NCBI GenBank assembly: GCA_016205905.1
Contig: JACQSP010000095.1
Coordinates: 1 to 6,112, forward strand
Direction: 5' to 3'
Origin: Candidatus Woesearchaeota archaeon
GTDB taxonomy: Archaea > Nanobdellota > Nanobdellia > Woesearchaeales > DSVV01
Length of the DNA: 6,112 nucleotides
Made by a program: the position numbers and the translations under genes. The first letter of the stretch is position 1. The number at the start of each line of letters is the position of its first letter. Positions 1-5,588 of this stretch are shown in pieces. The notes beneath the pieces are model-generated. The model searched no databases, was not told the DNA's origin, and was given only the letters and a program-made list of their open reading frames with translations.

Positions 1-105
1 AAACCCCACTTTTATGCAGATTTATTTTTGGTGTATGTCACTTTTTGCATTGAAACCTTAATTCTATTAATTTTTTGGATGAAGCATGTAAGACGCTTGA
101 TGTAG
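1..105 (+). CDS. Possible C-terminal end of a membrane protein, cut by the left edge
   Basis: Frame 1 is open from the first base of the window to a TAG at 103-105, giving 34 codons with no visible start. The translation is strongly hydrophobic in its middle (FLVYVTFCIETLILLIFW) and ends in a short basic tail (MKHVRRLM). This is the shape of a final transmembrane helix with a positively charged cytoplasmic end. The other two forward frames close sooner, after 19 and 16 codons. In DNA this rich in A and T, a 34-codon open frame with hydrophobic residues can arise by chance, so this is a weak call. No family can be named. Confidence 0.3.
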   Translation, partial: KPHFYADLFLVYVTFCIETLILLIFWMKHVRRLM

Positions 106-145
106 GGTGTAACTATTATTTTCAGTAATAAAAAGTCAAACGTCT
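91..145. repeat. Imperfect inverted repeat upstream of the methyltransferase
   Basis: AGACGCTTGA at 91-100 pairs with TCAAACGTCT at 136-145, with 9 of 10 positions complementary. The 35-base space between them contains a smaller inverted pair (TATTA/TAATA). It overlaps the end of the possible left-edge reading frame and lies just ahead of the TATA box of the methyltransferase. It could be a transcript-end hairpin of the upstream gene or a regulator site. It could also be chance. Confidence 0.3.
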
Positions 146-168
146 AACGCCAAACCTTTTTTAGAAAA

Positions 169-177
169 TTATATAAA
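169..177 (+). promoter_or_regulatory. Archaeal TATA box for the methyltransferase
   Basis: TTATATAAA is preceded by a purine stretch (AGAAAA) where a BRE would lie. It is centred near 173. An archaeal start site about 25 bases downstream would fall near 198, only a few bases before the ATG at 202. There is no Shine-Dalgarno sequence before that ATG, so a leaderless or nearly leaderless transcript is inferred. Confidence 0.6.
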
Positions 178-201
178 ACCAATTCAACATGAAACTATAA
201 T

Positions 202-951
202 ATGGAACAAAAAGAGTGGGATAGGTTAGCTGAGAATTATCATGAAGAAGTTATAAGCCCATTTTACGGAGATGTTGAAAACCCTTTGTTTGATGAGCTC
301 AAAAAAATAAAAAACAGGAAAAATAAGCTTGTTGCCGAATTTGGATGCGGATTATTTTATTTAGGGGAAACATTATCTAAACAATTCAAAGAAGTGTATG
401 CGTTTGATTTCTCGCCAGCTATGGTTAAAAGGGCAAAAGAGAAAAATAAAAGTTGCAAAAATACAAAAATAGGTGTAAAGGATATAAGAAAAATGCGTTA
501 TAACAATAAGTTTGACATCATTATTTCTGTGAATTCAATAATAATGCCTTCTTATAATGATATTGATAAATCATTTAGAAATATTCACAATGCATTGAAA
601 AAAAAAGGTATAGTTTTAATGATTTTGCCGTCAATGGAATCAGTGATTTATAACGGCAGCCTTATCCTGCACAAACAGCTTGAAAAATTTAATGAATCCA
701 CTGCCAAAAGAACAGCAAAAGTTAAATTTGAAAATAAAAAATATGATTTTTTCAACGGATATTATACAGACGGAAGTGAAAGGCAGAAGTTTTATTATAA
801 ACATGAAGTATTATTATTTCTGAAAAAAGCAGGGTTTAAAGATATTGAGATAAGCAAAGTCAAATATCCTTGGGGCAAAAACATAAGCGACTATGAAGAT
901 TTTCCTTGCGAGGAAAAGCTGTGGGATTGGTTTGTGAAGGCGAGAAAATAG
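202..951 (+). CDS. Class I SAM-dependent methyltransferase, substrate unknown
   Basis: The 249-residue protein has the Rossmann-like methyltransferase fold. The N-terminal segment WDRLAENYHEE (residues 6-16) is typical of the UbiE/Methyltransf_11/25 type. Motif I, which binds SAM, is VAEFGCGLF at residues 44-52. The acidic residue that usually holds the SAM ribose is D69 in AFDFSPAMV. Motif IV is FDIIISVNSIIMPS at 104-117, followed by the helix FRNIHNALKKKG and strand IVLMILPS. The C-terminal third (about 150-249) is less conserved and probably forms the substrate cap. The ATG at 202 is chosen because the conserved N-terminal helix starts within five residues and a TATA box fits a leaderless start. 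The gene stands alone: 194 bases separate it from purF. Fold and SAM binding are secure, but the methylated substrate (small molecule, lipid, protein or RNA) cannot be read from the sequence. Confidence 0.88.
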   Translation: MEQKEWDRLAENYHEEVISPFYGDVENPLFDELKKIKNRKNKLVAEFGCGLFYLGETLSKQFKEVYAFDFSPAMVKRAKEKNKSCKNTKIGVKDIRKMRYNNKFDIIISVNSIIMPSYNDIDKSFRNIHNALKKKGIVLMILPSMESVIYNGSLILHKQLEKFNESTAKRTAKVKFENKKYDFFNGYYTDGSERQKFYYKHEVLLFLKKAGFKDIEISKVKYPWGKNISDYEDFPCEEKLWDWFVKARK

Positions 952-1145
952 AAACATAAACCATGAAAAAGGAGTGAAGTTTACTATTATTATAAAATAT
1001 AAACTATGGAAGCTAAACTATATTTTACAGTCGCTAAAGAAATATAAATCATGCACATATCCATTTGTTATAATAATTTAATAGTTTAAGAGTTAGAGTT
1101 TCAATAAATTAAGAATAAAATTATAATAATTTAAAAGGCGTTAAC
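952..1145. other. AT-rich gap before purF with TATA-like and Shine-Dalgarno-like sites
   Basis: No gene of convincing length is present. The only reading frames are trivial, such as a 13-codon ATG frame near 1006. The 3' part holds a TATA-like stretch, AAAATTATAATAATTTAAAA at 1117-1136, and then AAGGCG at 1135-1140, five bases ahead of the purF ATG. The TATA-like centre is only about 22 bases from the ATG, which suggests a very short leader. AAGGCG is a weak Shine-Dalgarno match. The same frame AAGG-G--TAACATG recurs before the gene at 2988, so it may still serve as a ribosome site. Confidence 0.4.
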
Positions 1146-2816
1146 ATGTGCGGCATAATAGGAATGATATCTAACGGCAGATCAGTTTCTCGTGAAGTTG
1201 TACAGGGATTAGTGGCTTTGCAGCATCGCGGCAGAGATTCTTCTGGAATAATTACCACAAACAGGGATGGAAGCGAATTTGGTTCAATAATAAGGGGTGT
1301 TGGGCCTGCAAAAGAAGTATTCCAAGAAGTTAATCTTGATAAAATTGTGGCGAGAGCAGCAGTTGGCCATGACCGTTATTCAACTATTGGCAGTAATTTA
1401 AGCGGTGATGCACAGCCTCTTTATAAAAGTAAAACAGGAATAGTAATCGCTCACAATGGCCATATTGCAAATTATCTTAGGATTAAAGAAGAGCTAAAAA
1501 AAAGAAAGAGCTATTATTTAGCAACACAATGTGATGCAGAAGCATTATTATGCGCTCTTGTCCAAAACATGATTGATATTAAATCGTATGAAGCTGTCGA
1601 CACGCCGCAGTTTGTAAACGAAAAATTCTTTCCTGCAATTAGAGCAACTCTTGATCCAGAAGCTAAATATGGTGTTATAGGCGCTTATTCTGTTGTTGGA
1701 TTAAGCATTGACAGAGGACTGTTTGCTTTCAAAGATCCGCACGGAACAAGACCTTTAATTTTCGCGCAGCGAAGAGAACGAAAGAAATTAAGAGAACGAG
1801 GAGAATTAATAGAGCAAAGAGAAGGAAGAGAACTAATAGAGCGAAAAGAGCAAAGAGAAATAATGGAGTTAAGAGGGCAAAGAGAGAGAAGAGAACAAAG
1901 AGAGCAGAGAGAACTAATAAAGCAAAAAGACGAAACAGAAAACGACGAAGAGATTACATATGCGTTTGCATCTGAATCAGTTGCATTGCCGAAATTAAGA
2001 GGATTTGACAAATATGAAGAACTTGGTCCCGGAGAGGCAGTATTTATTGATTTTAAAATGAATATATACAGAAAAACAATTCTTTCATTAGGCAAAAAAA
2101 CATGCAAATTCGAGCCGGTTTATTTTGCAAAAGGTGTTTCATATTTTAATGGTAAAGTTATCGAAGACATAAGATATGAGCTTGGATTGGAAGCTGCTGA
2201 TGAGTTTAGTTATCTTAAAGACAGAATAGATAATATACTTGCTGTGCCAAAAACAGCTATTCGCGCAGCAGAAGCTATTGCAAAGGCATGGGACAAGCCA
2301 TTTGGAGGTATAGAAGCTGCGGACGACGGAATAAGGAGTTTTCTGGGAGGAACACAGACAGAAAGAGAGCTTATTGCTTACTTTAAATTCTCATACAATC
2401 CACACCGTATAGAAGGCAAAAGTGTTGGTGTTATAGATGATTCTGTTGTGAGAGGAACAATCAGCAGGTCTTTAGTCAAGGCACTTTATGATTTAGGCGC
2501 AAAAGAAGTTCATTTTATTTCAGTTTACCCGCCATTTATAGGAATATGCGCAGGAGGCATTGATGTTCCTGAAGAAAGAGAATTATTATTAAATGAGAAT
2601 ACTCCTGACGCAATTGAAACAGCAAGACAAACAATTAATGCTACAACATTAAATTATTTATCCCGAAACAGATTGCTTAGGACACTTAATTTAACAGAAG
2701 ATTCTGTTTGCAATGGGTGTACAAAAAAAGAATATCCTTTTGATTTAAGCGATTATTACAGATTCCAAGAACAGAGAAGAAATGAAAGATTGGAGATGGA
2801 AAGAACCAGAACGTAA
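1146..2816 (+). CDS. purF: Amidophosphoribosyltransferase (glutamine PRPP amidotransferase), divergent, with repeat insertion
   Basis: PurF makes 5-phosphoribosylamine from PRPP and glutamine, the first step of purine synthesis. The N-terminal glutaminase domain starts at MCGIIGM, with Cys2 as nucleophile, so no propeptide is needed and this ATG is firm. It also has LQHRGRDSSGI (25-35), GHDRYSTIG (74-82), AHNGH (102-106), D130 and KDPHGTRPL (196-204). The phosphoribosyltransferase domain has the PRPP motif VGVIDDSVVRGTISR (427-441). Cys320, Cys468, Cys522 and Cys525 match the spacing of the four [4Fe-4S] ligands in Bacillus subtilis PurF (236, 382, 437, 440), and TKKEYP follows as TGKYP does there. 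Oddities: a charged insertion at about 209-269, family consensus GQES read as GRDS, and the usual VPDSG and KNRYVGR motifs replaced by VPKTA and a DDGIRS segment. It is clearly PurF-like. Full PRPP amidotransferase activity is likely but not certain. Confidence 0.88.
   Translation: MCGIIGMISNGRSVSREVVQGLVALQHRGRDSSGIITTNRDGSEFGSIIRGVGPAKEVFQEVNLDKIVARAAVGHDRYSTIGSNLSGDAQPLYKSKTGIVIAHNGHIANYLRIKEELKKRKSYYLATQCDAEALLCALVQNMIDIKSYEAVDTPQFVNEKFFPAIRATLDPEAKYGVIGAYSVVGLSIDRGLFAFKDPHGTRPLIFAQRRERKKLRERGELIEQREGRELIERKEQREIMELRGQRERREQREQRELIKQKDETENDEEITYAFASESVALPKLRGFDKYEELGPGEAVFIDFKMNIYRKTILSLGKKTCKFEPVYFAKGVSYFNGKVIEDIRYELGLEAADEFSYLKDRIDNILAVPKTAIRAAEAIAKAWDKPFGGIEAADDGIRSFLGGTQTERELIAYFKFSYNPHRIEGKSVGVIDDSVVRGTISRSLVKALYDLGAKEVHFISVYPPFIGICAGGIDVPEERELLLNENTPDAIETARQTINATTLNYLSRNRLLRTLNLTEDSVCNGCTKKEYPFDLSDYYRFQEQRRNERLEMERTRT
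1770..1952 (+). repeat. Purine-rich tandem-like repeat expansion inside purF
   Basis: This stretch encodes residues 209-269, almost only Arg, Glu, Gln, Lys, Leu and Ile. The DNA is nearly all A and G on the coding strand. A degenerate unit of about 21 bases is visible: GAGAATTAATAGAGCAAAGAG at 1801-1821, GAGAACTAATAGAGCGAAAAG at 1828-1848 and GAGAACTAATAAAGCAAAAAG at 1909-1929, with shorter AAAGAGA pieces between. In protein these read RELIEQRE, RELIERKE and RELIKQKD. It keeps the reading frame and lies between PHGTRPLIFA and YAFASESVALPKL, where other PurF proteins have a short surface loop. It probably forms a charged helix or disordered arm. Confidence 0.8.
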
Positions 2817-2901
2817 ATAATATAAATCTATTGAACAATTATTTGATGTATGTTTGATTAGCAACTTCAGAAAGATTACATAGTAGAACGTAAATAATAT
2901 A
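2808..2901 (+). repeat. 17-bp direct repeat: purF 3' end and a copy downstream
   Basis: AGAACGTAAATAATATA occurs at 2808-2824, covering the last purF codons and the TAA stop, and again exactly at 2885-2901. The copies are 77 bases apart. The match stops sharply on both sides, which suggests a short duplication of the purF end, a slippage product or a shared element. No reading frame continues through the second copy. Confidence 0.6.
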
Positions 2902-2922
2902 TAGGAATGTTGTAATTATAAG

Positions 2923-2957
2923 TTATTAGTAGAGATTATTAGTAGAATATTATAATC
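2923..2957 (+). promoter_or_regulatory. Promoter region of the charged small protein: direct repeats and TATA-like box
   Basis: TTATTAGTAGA is present at 2923-2933 and again at 2936-2946, a 13-base period. It is followed directly by a TATA-like box, AATATTATAATC, at about 2946-2957. A start site about 25 bases after the box would lie near 2976, just ahead of the Shine-Dalgarno sequence. A tandem direct repeat immediately upstream of a TATA box is a plausible regulator site, but the DNA here is simple and AT-rich. Confidence 0.4.
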
Positions 2958-2976
2958 ACAAGCTTAAAAAAAGTGT

Positions 2977-2984
2977 AAGGTGAT
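2977..2984 (+). promoter_or_regulatory. Shine-Dalgarno sequence AAGGTGAT
   Basis: AAGGTGAT ends three bases before the ATG at 2988 and is a good match to the archaeal 16S rRNA 3' end (consensus GGAGGTGAT). It is the main reason to accept the 99-codon frame on the plus strand over the overlapping minus-strand frames, which have no such site. Confidence 0.6.
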
Positions 2985-2987
2985 AAC

Positions 2988-3287
2988 ATGTCAATTGATG
3001 ATGAGTTTGGGAGTGGCCATGATGTTGAAAATAGAAGGCGAAGAAGAAGAGTAGATTTTGATGATGATGGTTTTTCCGACGGGCATAATTCTTTTCTTGA
3101 TGAAGAACTACCTCATTTATCGAAAAGGCATGATGCCCATAATTATGAAGGACGTAGTGATGGACCACCAGTAACAAAGTATTATAAGGATAGAGCATTT
3201 GGAACAGGAACATCTGATGCAGACAAAGGAACAGATAAACCAGATGAAGAACCACATAGAAACAGAAGAGCATGTTACCAATGCTGA
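2988..3287 (+). CDS. Small hypothetical protein, highly charged and probably disordered, with C-terminal CxxC
   Basis: The 99-residue product matches no family I recognise. It starts after a good Shine-Dalgarno sequence and a TATA-like box, which supports expression. The protein is dominated by Asp, Glu, Arg, Lys, His and Gly, with no hydrophobic core, membrane segment or signal peptide. It has a run of six arginines at residues 16-21, followed by an acidic patch (VDFDDDGF), then a Gly/Asp/Lys-rich middle. It ends in RRACYQC, with Cys96 and Cys99 as the only cysteines. This composition suggests an intrinsically disordered protein that binds nucleic acid or a partner. The CxxC end could bind metal with a partner chain or form a disulfide. 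Spurious translation is possible, because the complement also yields long open frames. Confidence 0.55.
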   Translation: MSIDDEFGSGHDVENRRRRRRVDFDDDGFSDGHNSFLDEELPHLSKRHDAHNYEGRSDGPPVTKYYKDRAFGTGTSDADKGTDKPDEEPHRNRRACYQC

Positions 3288-3310
3288 AGATAGTAAACTT
3301 GTTTTTGTTT

Positions 3311-3424
3311 CGTTCCTGGGCGAAGCCACCCGTCTCATGATTATTTGTTAGTTTAGGTTTTCTATACAACTATTTAAAAAAAACATTAATCTTTCATGGG
3401 ACGGTGGACTTCGTCCCACAAACG
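3311..3424. repeat. Imperfect inverted repeat pair between convergent genes
   Basis: The left arm (3311-3340, plus) and the right arm (3394-3424, read on the minus strand) are similar. TGGG-CGAAG-CCACCCGTCTCATGA aligns with TGGGACGAAGTCCACC-GTCCCATGA, with three single-base gaps and one mismatch. Farther out, CGTTCC at 3311-3316 is matched by GGAACG at 3430-3435. The arms flank about 53 bases of AT-rich DNA. The right arm alone forms a hairpin, GGGACG at 3398-3403 pairing with CGTCCC at 3411-3416. The arms contain much more G and C than their surroundings. The pair could be a small inverted-repeat mobile element (MITE-like) or a two-sided terminator for the genes that converge here. Confidence 0.6.
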
Positions 3425-3448
3425 AGTTGGGAACGGAAGAAAGAAGTT

Positions 3449-3482
3449 AAAAAATAAGAAATCAGCTAAAAAATACAAAAAA
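3449..3482 (-). terminator. Oligo-T terminator after ogg2
   Basis: Read on the minus strand, three runs of exactly six T follow the ogg2 stop codon: 3482-3477, 3473-3468 and 3454-3449. Archaeal RNA polymerase stops at such U-rich tracts without needing a hairpin. This marks the likely end of the leftward block. Confidence 0.5.
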
Positions 3483-3483
3483 T

Positions 3484-4149
3484 TTACTTCAACACTTTGC
3501 CTGTTTCCATATACCACAAGTATAAATCCAATTCTGCAAGTGAAAGTTTAGTTTTTTTTGCTATTTCACCCAACCTTTTTTCTATCTCAATGTAGCTTGT
3601 TCTTGAAAGTGATTTATTCTTTGGAGTTTGTATAAGTTTATGCTCGTTGAGAATATCAATTATATGAAAATCAATTATCGCAAGATTAGTAAATCCAATA
3701 TTCCTTAAAAAATGGCTTGCTTCTTTGTAGCCAATGCCTTTGATGTTTTCAACCAGCCATTCCCTAATTTTAAATTCATTATATTGTTTTGAATGTTTGT
3801 TTAGATTACTTATATTTAGATTTTTTAAGTTTTCCGTTAACTTATCTTTAAACTTTCGCGCTTCACAAATATATTTTGCACGTGTGTTTGGAAACCTATG
3901 CCCTAATTGTTTTAGTTTGTTTGCCAATTCATTTTCAGATAGATTCAAAAAGCCATTTCCTATTTCCTTCTGAATAAATATGCTTTTCTCTGCTTGGAAA
4001 TTAGCTGTCATAATGCAGAAACAAAGCTCTTTGAATATTTCAGTGATATTTCTTTTTCTCAATAAGGAAAATTGATTTAATCGTGAAACTATTAATTTGC
4101 CGACTTCATTATGTTTCAATTGTTCTATAGATTTAGATAATTTGTCCAT
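3484..4149 (-). CDS. 8-oxoguanine DNA glycosylase/AP lyase, Ogg2 type
   Basis: The enzyme removes 8-oxoguanine from oxidised DNA and then cuts the abasic strand by beta-elimination. Its 221 residues match the usual length of the archaeal Ogg2 family. The helix-hairpin-helix is WLVENIKGIGYKEASHFLRNIG (131-152 region) and carries the Schiff-base lysine K142. The catalytic aspartate is D160 in LAIIDFHI, 18 residues later, the spacing known for Methanocaldococcus jannaschii Ogg. The C-terminus, ELDLYLWYMETGKVLK, ends in lysine as is typical for Ogg2, where this end helps recognise the oxidised base. The N-terminal TANFQAEKS helix region is also family-like. It is the last gene of the leftward block, 47 bases after the ferritin/VIT gene. 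No strong Shine-Dalgarno sequence precedes the ATG, and TATA-like sequences lie in the gap, so it may have its own promoter. Assignment is confident. Confidence 0.93.
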   Translation of the reverse strand: MDKLSKSIEQLKHNEVGKLIVSRLNQFSLLRKRNITEIFKELCFCIMTANFQAEKSIFIQKEIGNGFLNLSENELANKLKQLGHRFPNTRAKYICEARKFKDKLTENLKNLNISNLNKHSKQYNEFKIREWLVENIKGIGYKEASHFLRNIGFTNLAIIDFHIIDILNEHKLIQTPKNKSLSRTSYIEIEKRLGEIAKKTKLSLAELDLYLWYMETGKVLK

Positions 4150-4165
4150 AAGTTATAGATATTTT

Positions 4166-4187
4166 GTTTATAGGTTATTATAATAAT
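4166..4187 (-). promoter_or_regulatory. TATA-like region upstream of ogg2
   Basis: On the minus strand, the 47-base gap between the ferritin/VIT stop and ogg2 contains the palindromic TTATTATAATAA (4187-4176) and then CTATAAAC (4173-4166). The first is placed about 30 bases before the ATG and could drive a leaderless ogg2 transcript. The second is too close. In AT-rich DNA such boxes are common, so this is tentative. Confidence 0.35.
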
Positions 4188-4196
4188 AGTGATAAA

Positions 4197-5105
4197 TCAT
4201 ATATTAACATTAAAAATTAACCTTAATGCAACACCAACTAAAAATGATATTCCTGCAACAGACAAGCAGATTAGAGCCATCTCAAAAAATCGTTTTATAA
4301 ACGAAACGCTTTTTACAACAGAAATAAAGTAAGTGAAAAAAAAGATTATAATTAACGCATTTATAAATGTCCATACCAATGCAACAATTGGTGTTGAAAC
4401 AATAAAATAGGGGAAAACAAGCACAAAAACAGCAAGAATATAGGCAACTCCTGTGTATAAAGAAGCTTTTAACGGATTTTTCTCAGTCTTAGCGGCTTCA
4501 GATTTACCATCAGGCTTATTGTCAGATTTTATTGACAAGTAAGAAGATGATGCCATTGACAATGAAGCTGCTATTCCTGTAACAGATGCTGCTATGCCAA
4601 CCATTTTTATGCTGGACAAGGCAAATGTTAACCCCGCAATAGCGCCAGTAAGCTCAACCAATGCATCACTAACACCAAGAATCATAGAGCCAATATAATT
4701 AAGTTTTTCCTCATCAATTAATTTTAATAGCTCCTGCTCATGCCTGTCCTCATCGTGCAGGATAGATTTTGTTTCAGGCAGTGTTTTTATTAGGTTTTCA
4801 TATACCTGCTGAGCTTCTTCTTCGCCTGTCTCCATTAATTTTAAGGCAAAAGTGATGCCGAATAGTTTGGCGAGCAGAATATACCACCACAATTTTAATT
4901 TGCTGTAAGGTACATCGATTTTAGTATAGGTTTTCCAGACATAATAATGCATTAACTCATCATTAGAAATGTGTTCAAGAATTTTTTTGTTTTTCCCTTT
5001 TTCTAAATTAGAAAGATATTTGTAGACGTAATACTCAGTAACCTCATTTTTTTGAAAAATGATTAAGGTTTGTTTTGTTTTATCATCTATTTGTTTTTTG
5101 CCCAT
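4197..5105 (-). CDS. Ferritin-like (rubrerythrin-type) domain fused to VIT1/CCC1 iron/manganese transporter
   Basis: This 302-residue protein has two parts. Residues about 12-132 form a ferritin-like four-helix domain with di-iron ligand candidates E24, the pair E50/H53 (ExxH), an acidic cluster at 95-97, and E119/H122 (DEDRHEQEL). Residues about 138-302 form the VIT1/CCC1 membrane domain with five likely helices (about 138-162, 167-193, 215-236, 240-262, 273-298). They include GVSDALVELTGAIAGLTFAL and SLSMASSSYLS. Proteins of this design (as in bacterial MbfA) export or sequester iron or manganese, with the ferritin part sensing or delivering iron. The loop at 195-212 is charged and probably cytoplasmic. 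One oddity is that the family's usual Glu in SMAASEYLS is Ser188 here. No Shine-Dalgarno sequence precedes the start. It lies between superoxide reductase and ogg2, which supports a role in limiting free iron under oxidative stress. Confidence 0.9.
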   Translation of the reverse strand: MGKKQIDDKTKQTLIIFQKNEVTEYYVYKYLSNLEKGKNKKILEHISNDELMHYYVWKTYTKIDVPYSKLKLWWYILLAKLFGITFALKLMETGEEEAQQVYENLIKTLPETKSILHDEDRHEQELLKLIDEEKLNYIGSMILGVSDALVELTGAIAGLTFALSSIKMVGIAASVTGIAASLSMASSSYLSIKSDNKPDGKSEAAKTEKNPLKASLYTGVAYILAVFVLVFPYFIVSTPIVALVWTFINALIIIFFFTYFISVVKSVSFIKRFFEMALICLSVAGISFLVGVALRLIFNVNI

Positions 5106-5130
5106 TTTTTACAATAATCTATTCTCATGG

Positions 5131-5141
5131 AGATAATAATA
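5131..5141 (-). promoter_or_regulatory. TATA-like box upstream of the ferritin/VIT gene
   Basis: On the minus strand, TTATTATTATC lies about 30 bases before the ATG at 5105, the right distance for a leaderless archaeal transcript, and no Shine-Dalgarno sequence is visible there. The 80-base gap after the desulfoferrodoxin gene leaves room for a separate promoter. The AT-rich context keeps confidence low. Confidence 0.35.
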
Positions 5142-5185
5142 AGCAATAACTGTGTAGTAAGTAAATAATTAATTAAGATAAAAAG

Positions 5186-5560
5186 TTATGCTTTCCATAA
5201 TCCATGTAAATTGCAGTATTCTCTTGCAACAATTGTTTTTGCAGAGGTACAAAATTCAGCTTCTGGCTTATCTCCTGGCTTGAGATATTTTCTGTAAACT
5301 TTGCCGTCTGCAATAATCTCTATCCATTGGATATAATGCTTTTCTTCCATGGGATGCGCGATACTCCCTACTTTAACTTTAACCCCATTTTTTGTTTTTT
5401 CTATGACCGGAACATGTTTTTCCTGGGAAGCATCAGTTGTGTTCTCTCTTAATAATTGCATTGGTTGCCCGCAGCAAACAAGAGTTCCACCACTTGCATT
5501 TACAACCTCAACCATATTCCCGCAGACATTGCATTTATAGACTTGGTTTAGTTCTGTCAT
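5186..5560 (-). CDS. dfx: Desulfoferrodoxin (two-centre superoxide reductase)
   Basis: The protein reduces superoxide to hydrogen peroxide without making oxygen, the usual defence of anaerobes. It is 124 residues long, with an N-terminal desulforedoxin domain and a C-terminal superoxide reductase domain. Centre I ligands are Cys10, Cys13, Cys29 and Cys30. Centre II ligands are His49, His69, His75, His119 and Cys116, and the catalytic Glu47-Lys48 pair lies in QEKHVP. Every position falls where it does in Desulfovibrio desulfuricans desulfoferrodoxin, so both iron sites should be intact. The start is supported by a GGAGTGAT Shine-Dalgarno sequence five bases upstream. Electrons would normally come from rubredoxin or a similar donor, and none is encoded here. 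It sits between a glutaredoxin and an iron-handling protein. Its 5' region contains the large palindromic element at 5589-5745. Confidence 0.97.
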   Translation of the reverse strand: MTELNQVYKCNVCGNMVEVVNASGGTLVCCGQPMQLLRENTTDASQEKHVPVIEKTKNGVKVKVGSIAHPMEEKHYIQWIEIIADGKVYRKYLKPGDKPEAEFCTSAKTIVAREYCNLHGLWKA

Positions 5561-5565
5561 GTTAT

Positions 5566-5573
5566 ATCACTCC
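5566..5573 (-). promoter_or_regulatory. Shine-Dalgarno sequence of dfx
   Basis: On the minus strand, GGAGTGAT lies five bases ahead of the ATG at 5560 and matches the archaeal anti-Shine-Dalgarno sequence. The dfx mRNA must therefore have a 5' leader. The foot of the nearest upstream hairpin module (5589) is only 15 bases away, close enough for folding to affect ribosome access. Confidence 0.65.
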
Positions 5574-5588
5574 AAACAATCCGATATG

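Noticed and set aside
77..125. C/D-box small RNA (GATGA-like sequence near 79)
   Set aside because: No matching CTGA D or D' boxes at the proper spacing were found.
963..1044. Very short reading frames between the methyltransferase and purF
   Set aside because: Frames of 4 and 13 codons give no evidence of translation beyond chance in AT-rich DNA.
1685..2107. 140-codon minus-strand reading frame over purF, rich in Ser, Leu and Cys
   Set aside because: It is the complement of the purine-rich repeat in purF. Its composition only mirrors the Arg/Glu codons, it has no ribosome site, and the plus-strand protein has clear family motifs.
2956..3369. 137-codon and 73-codon minus-strand frames over the small charged gene
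   Set aside because: Their His/Leu/Phe-rich products mirror Asp/Glu/Arg codons of the plus strand. They lack ribosome sites, while the plus frame has AAGGTGAT and a TATA-like box.
3734..3973. 79-codon plus-strand frame inside ogg2
   Set aside because: It lies wholly within a gene with recognisable catalytic residues and looks like an antisense shadow.
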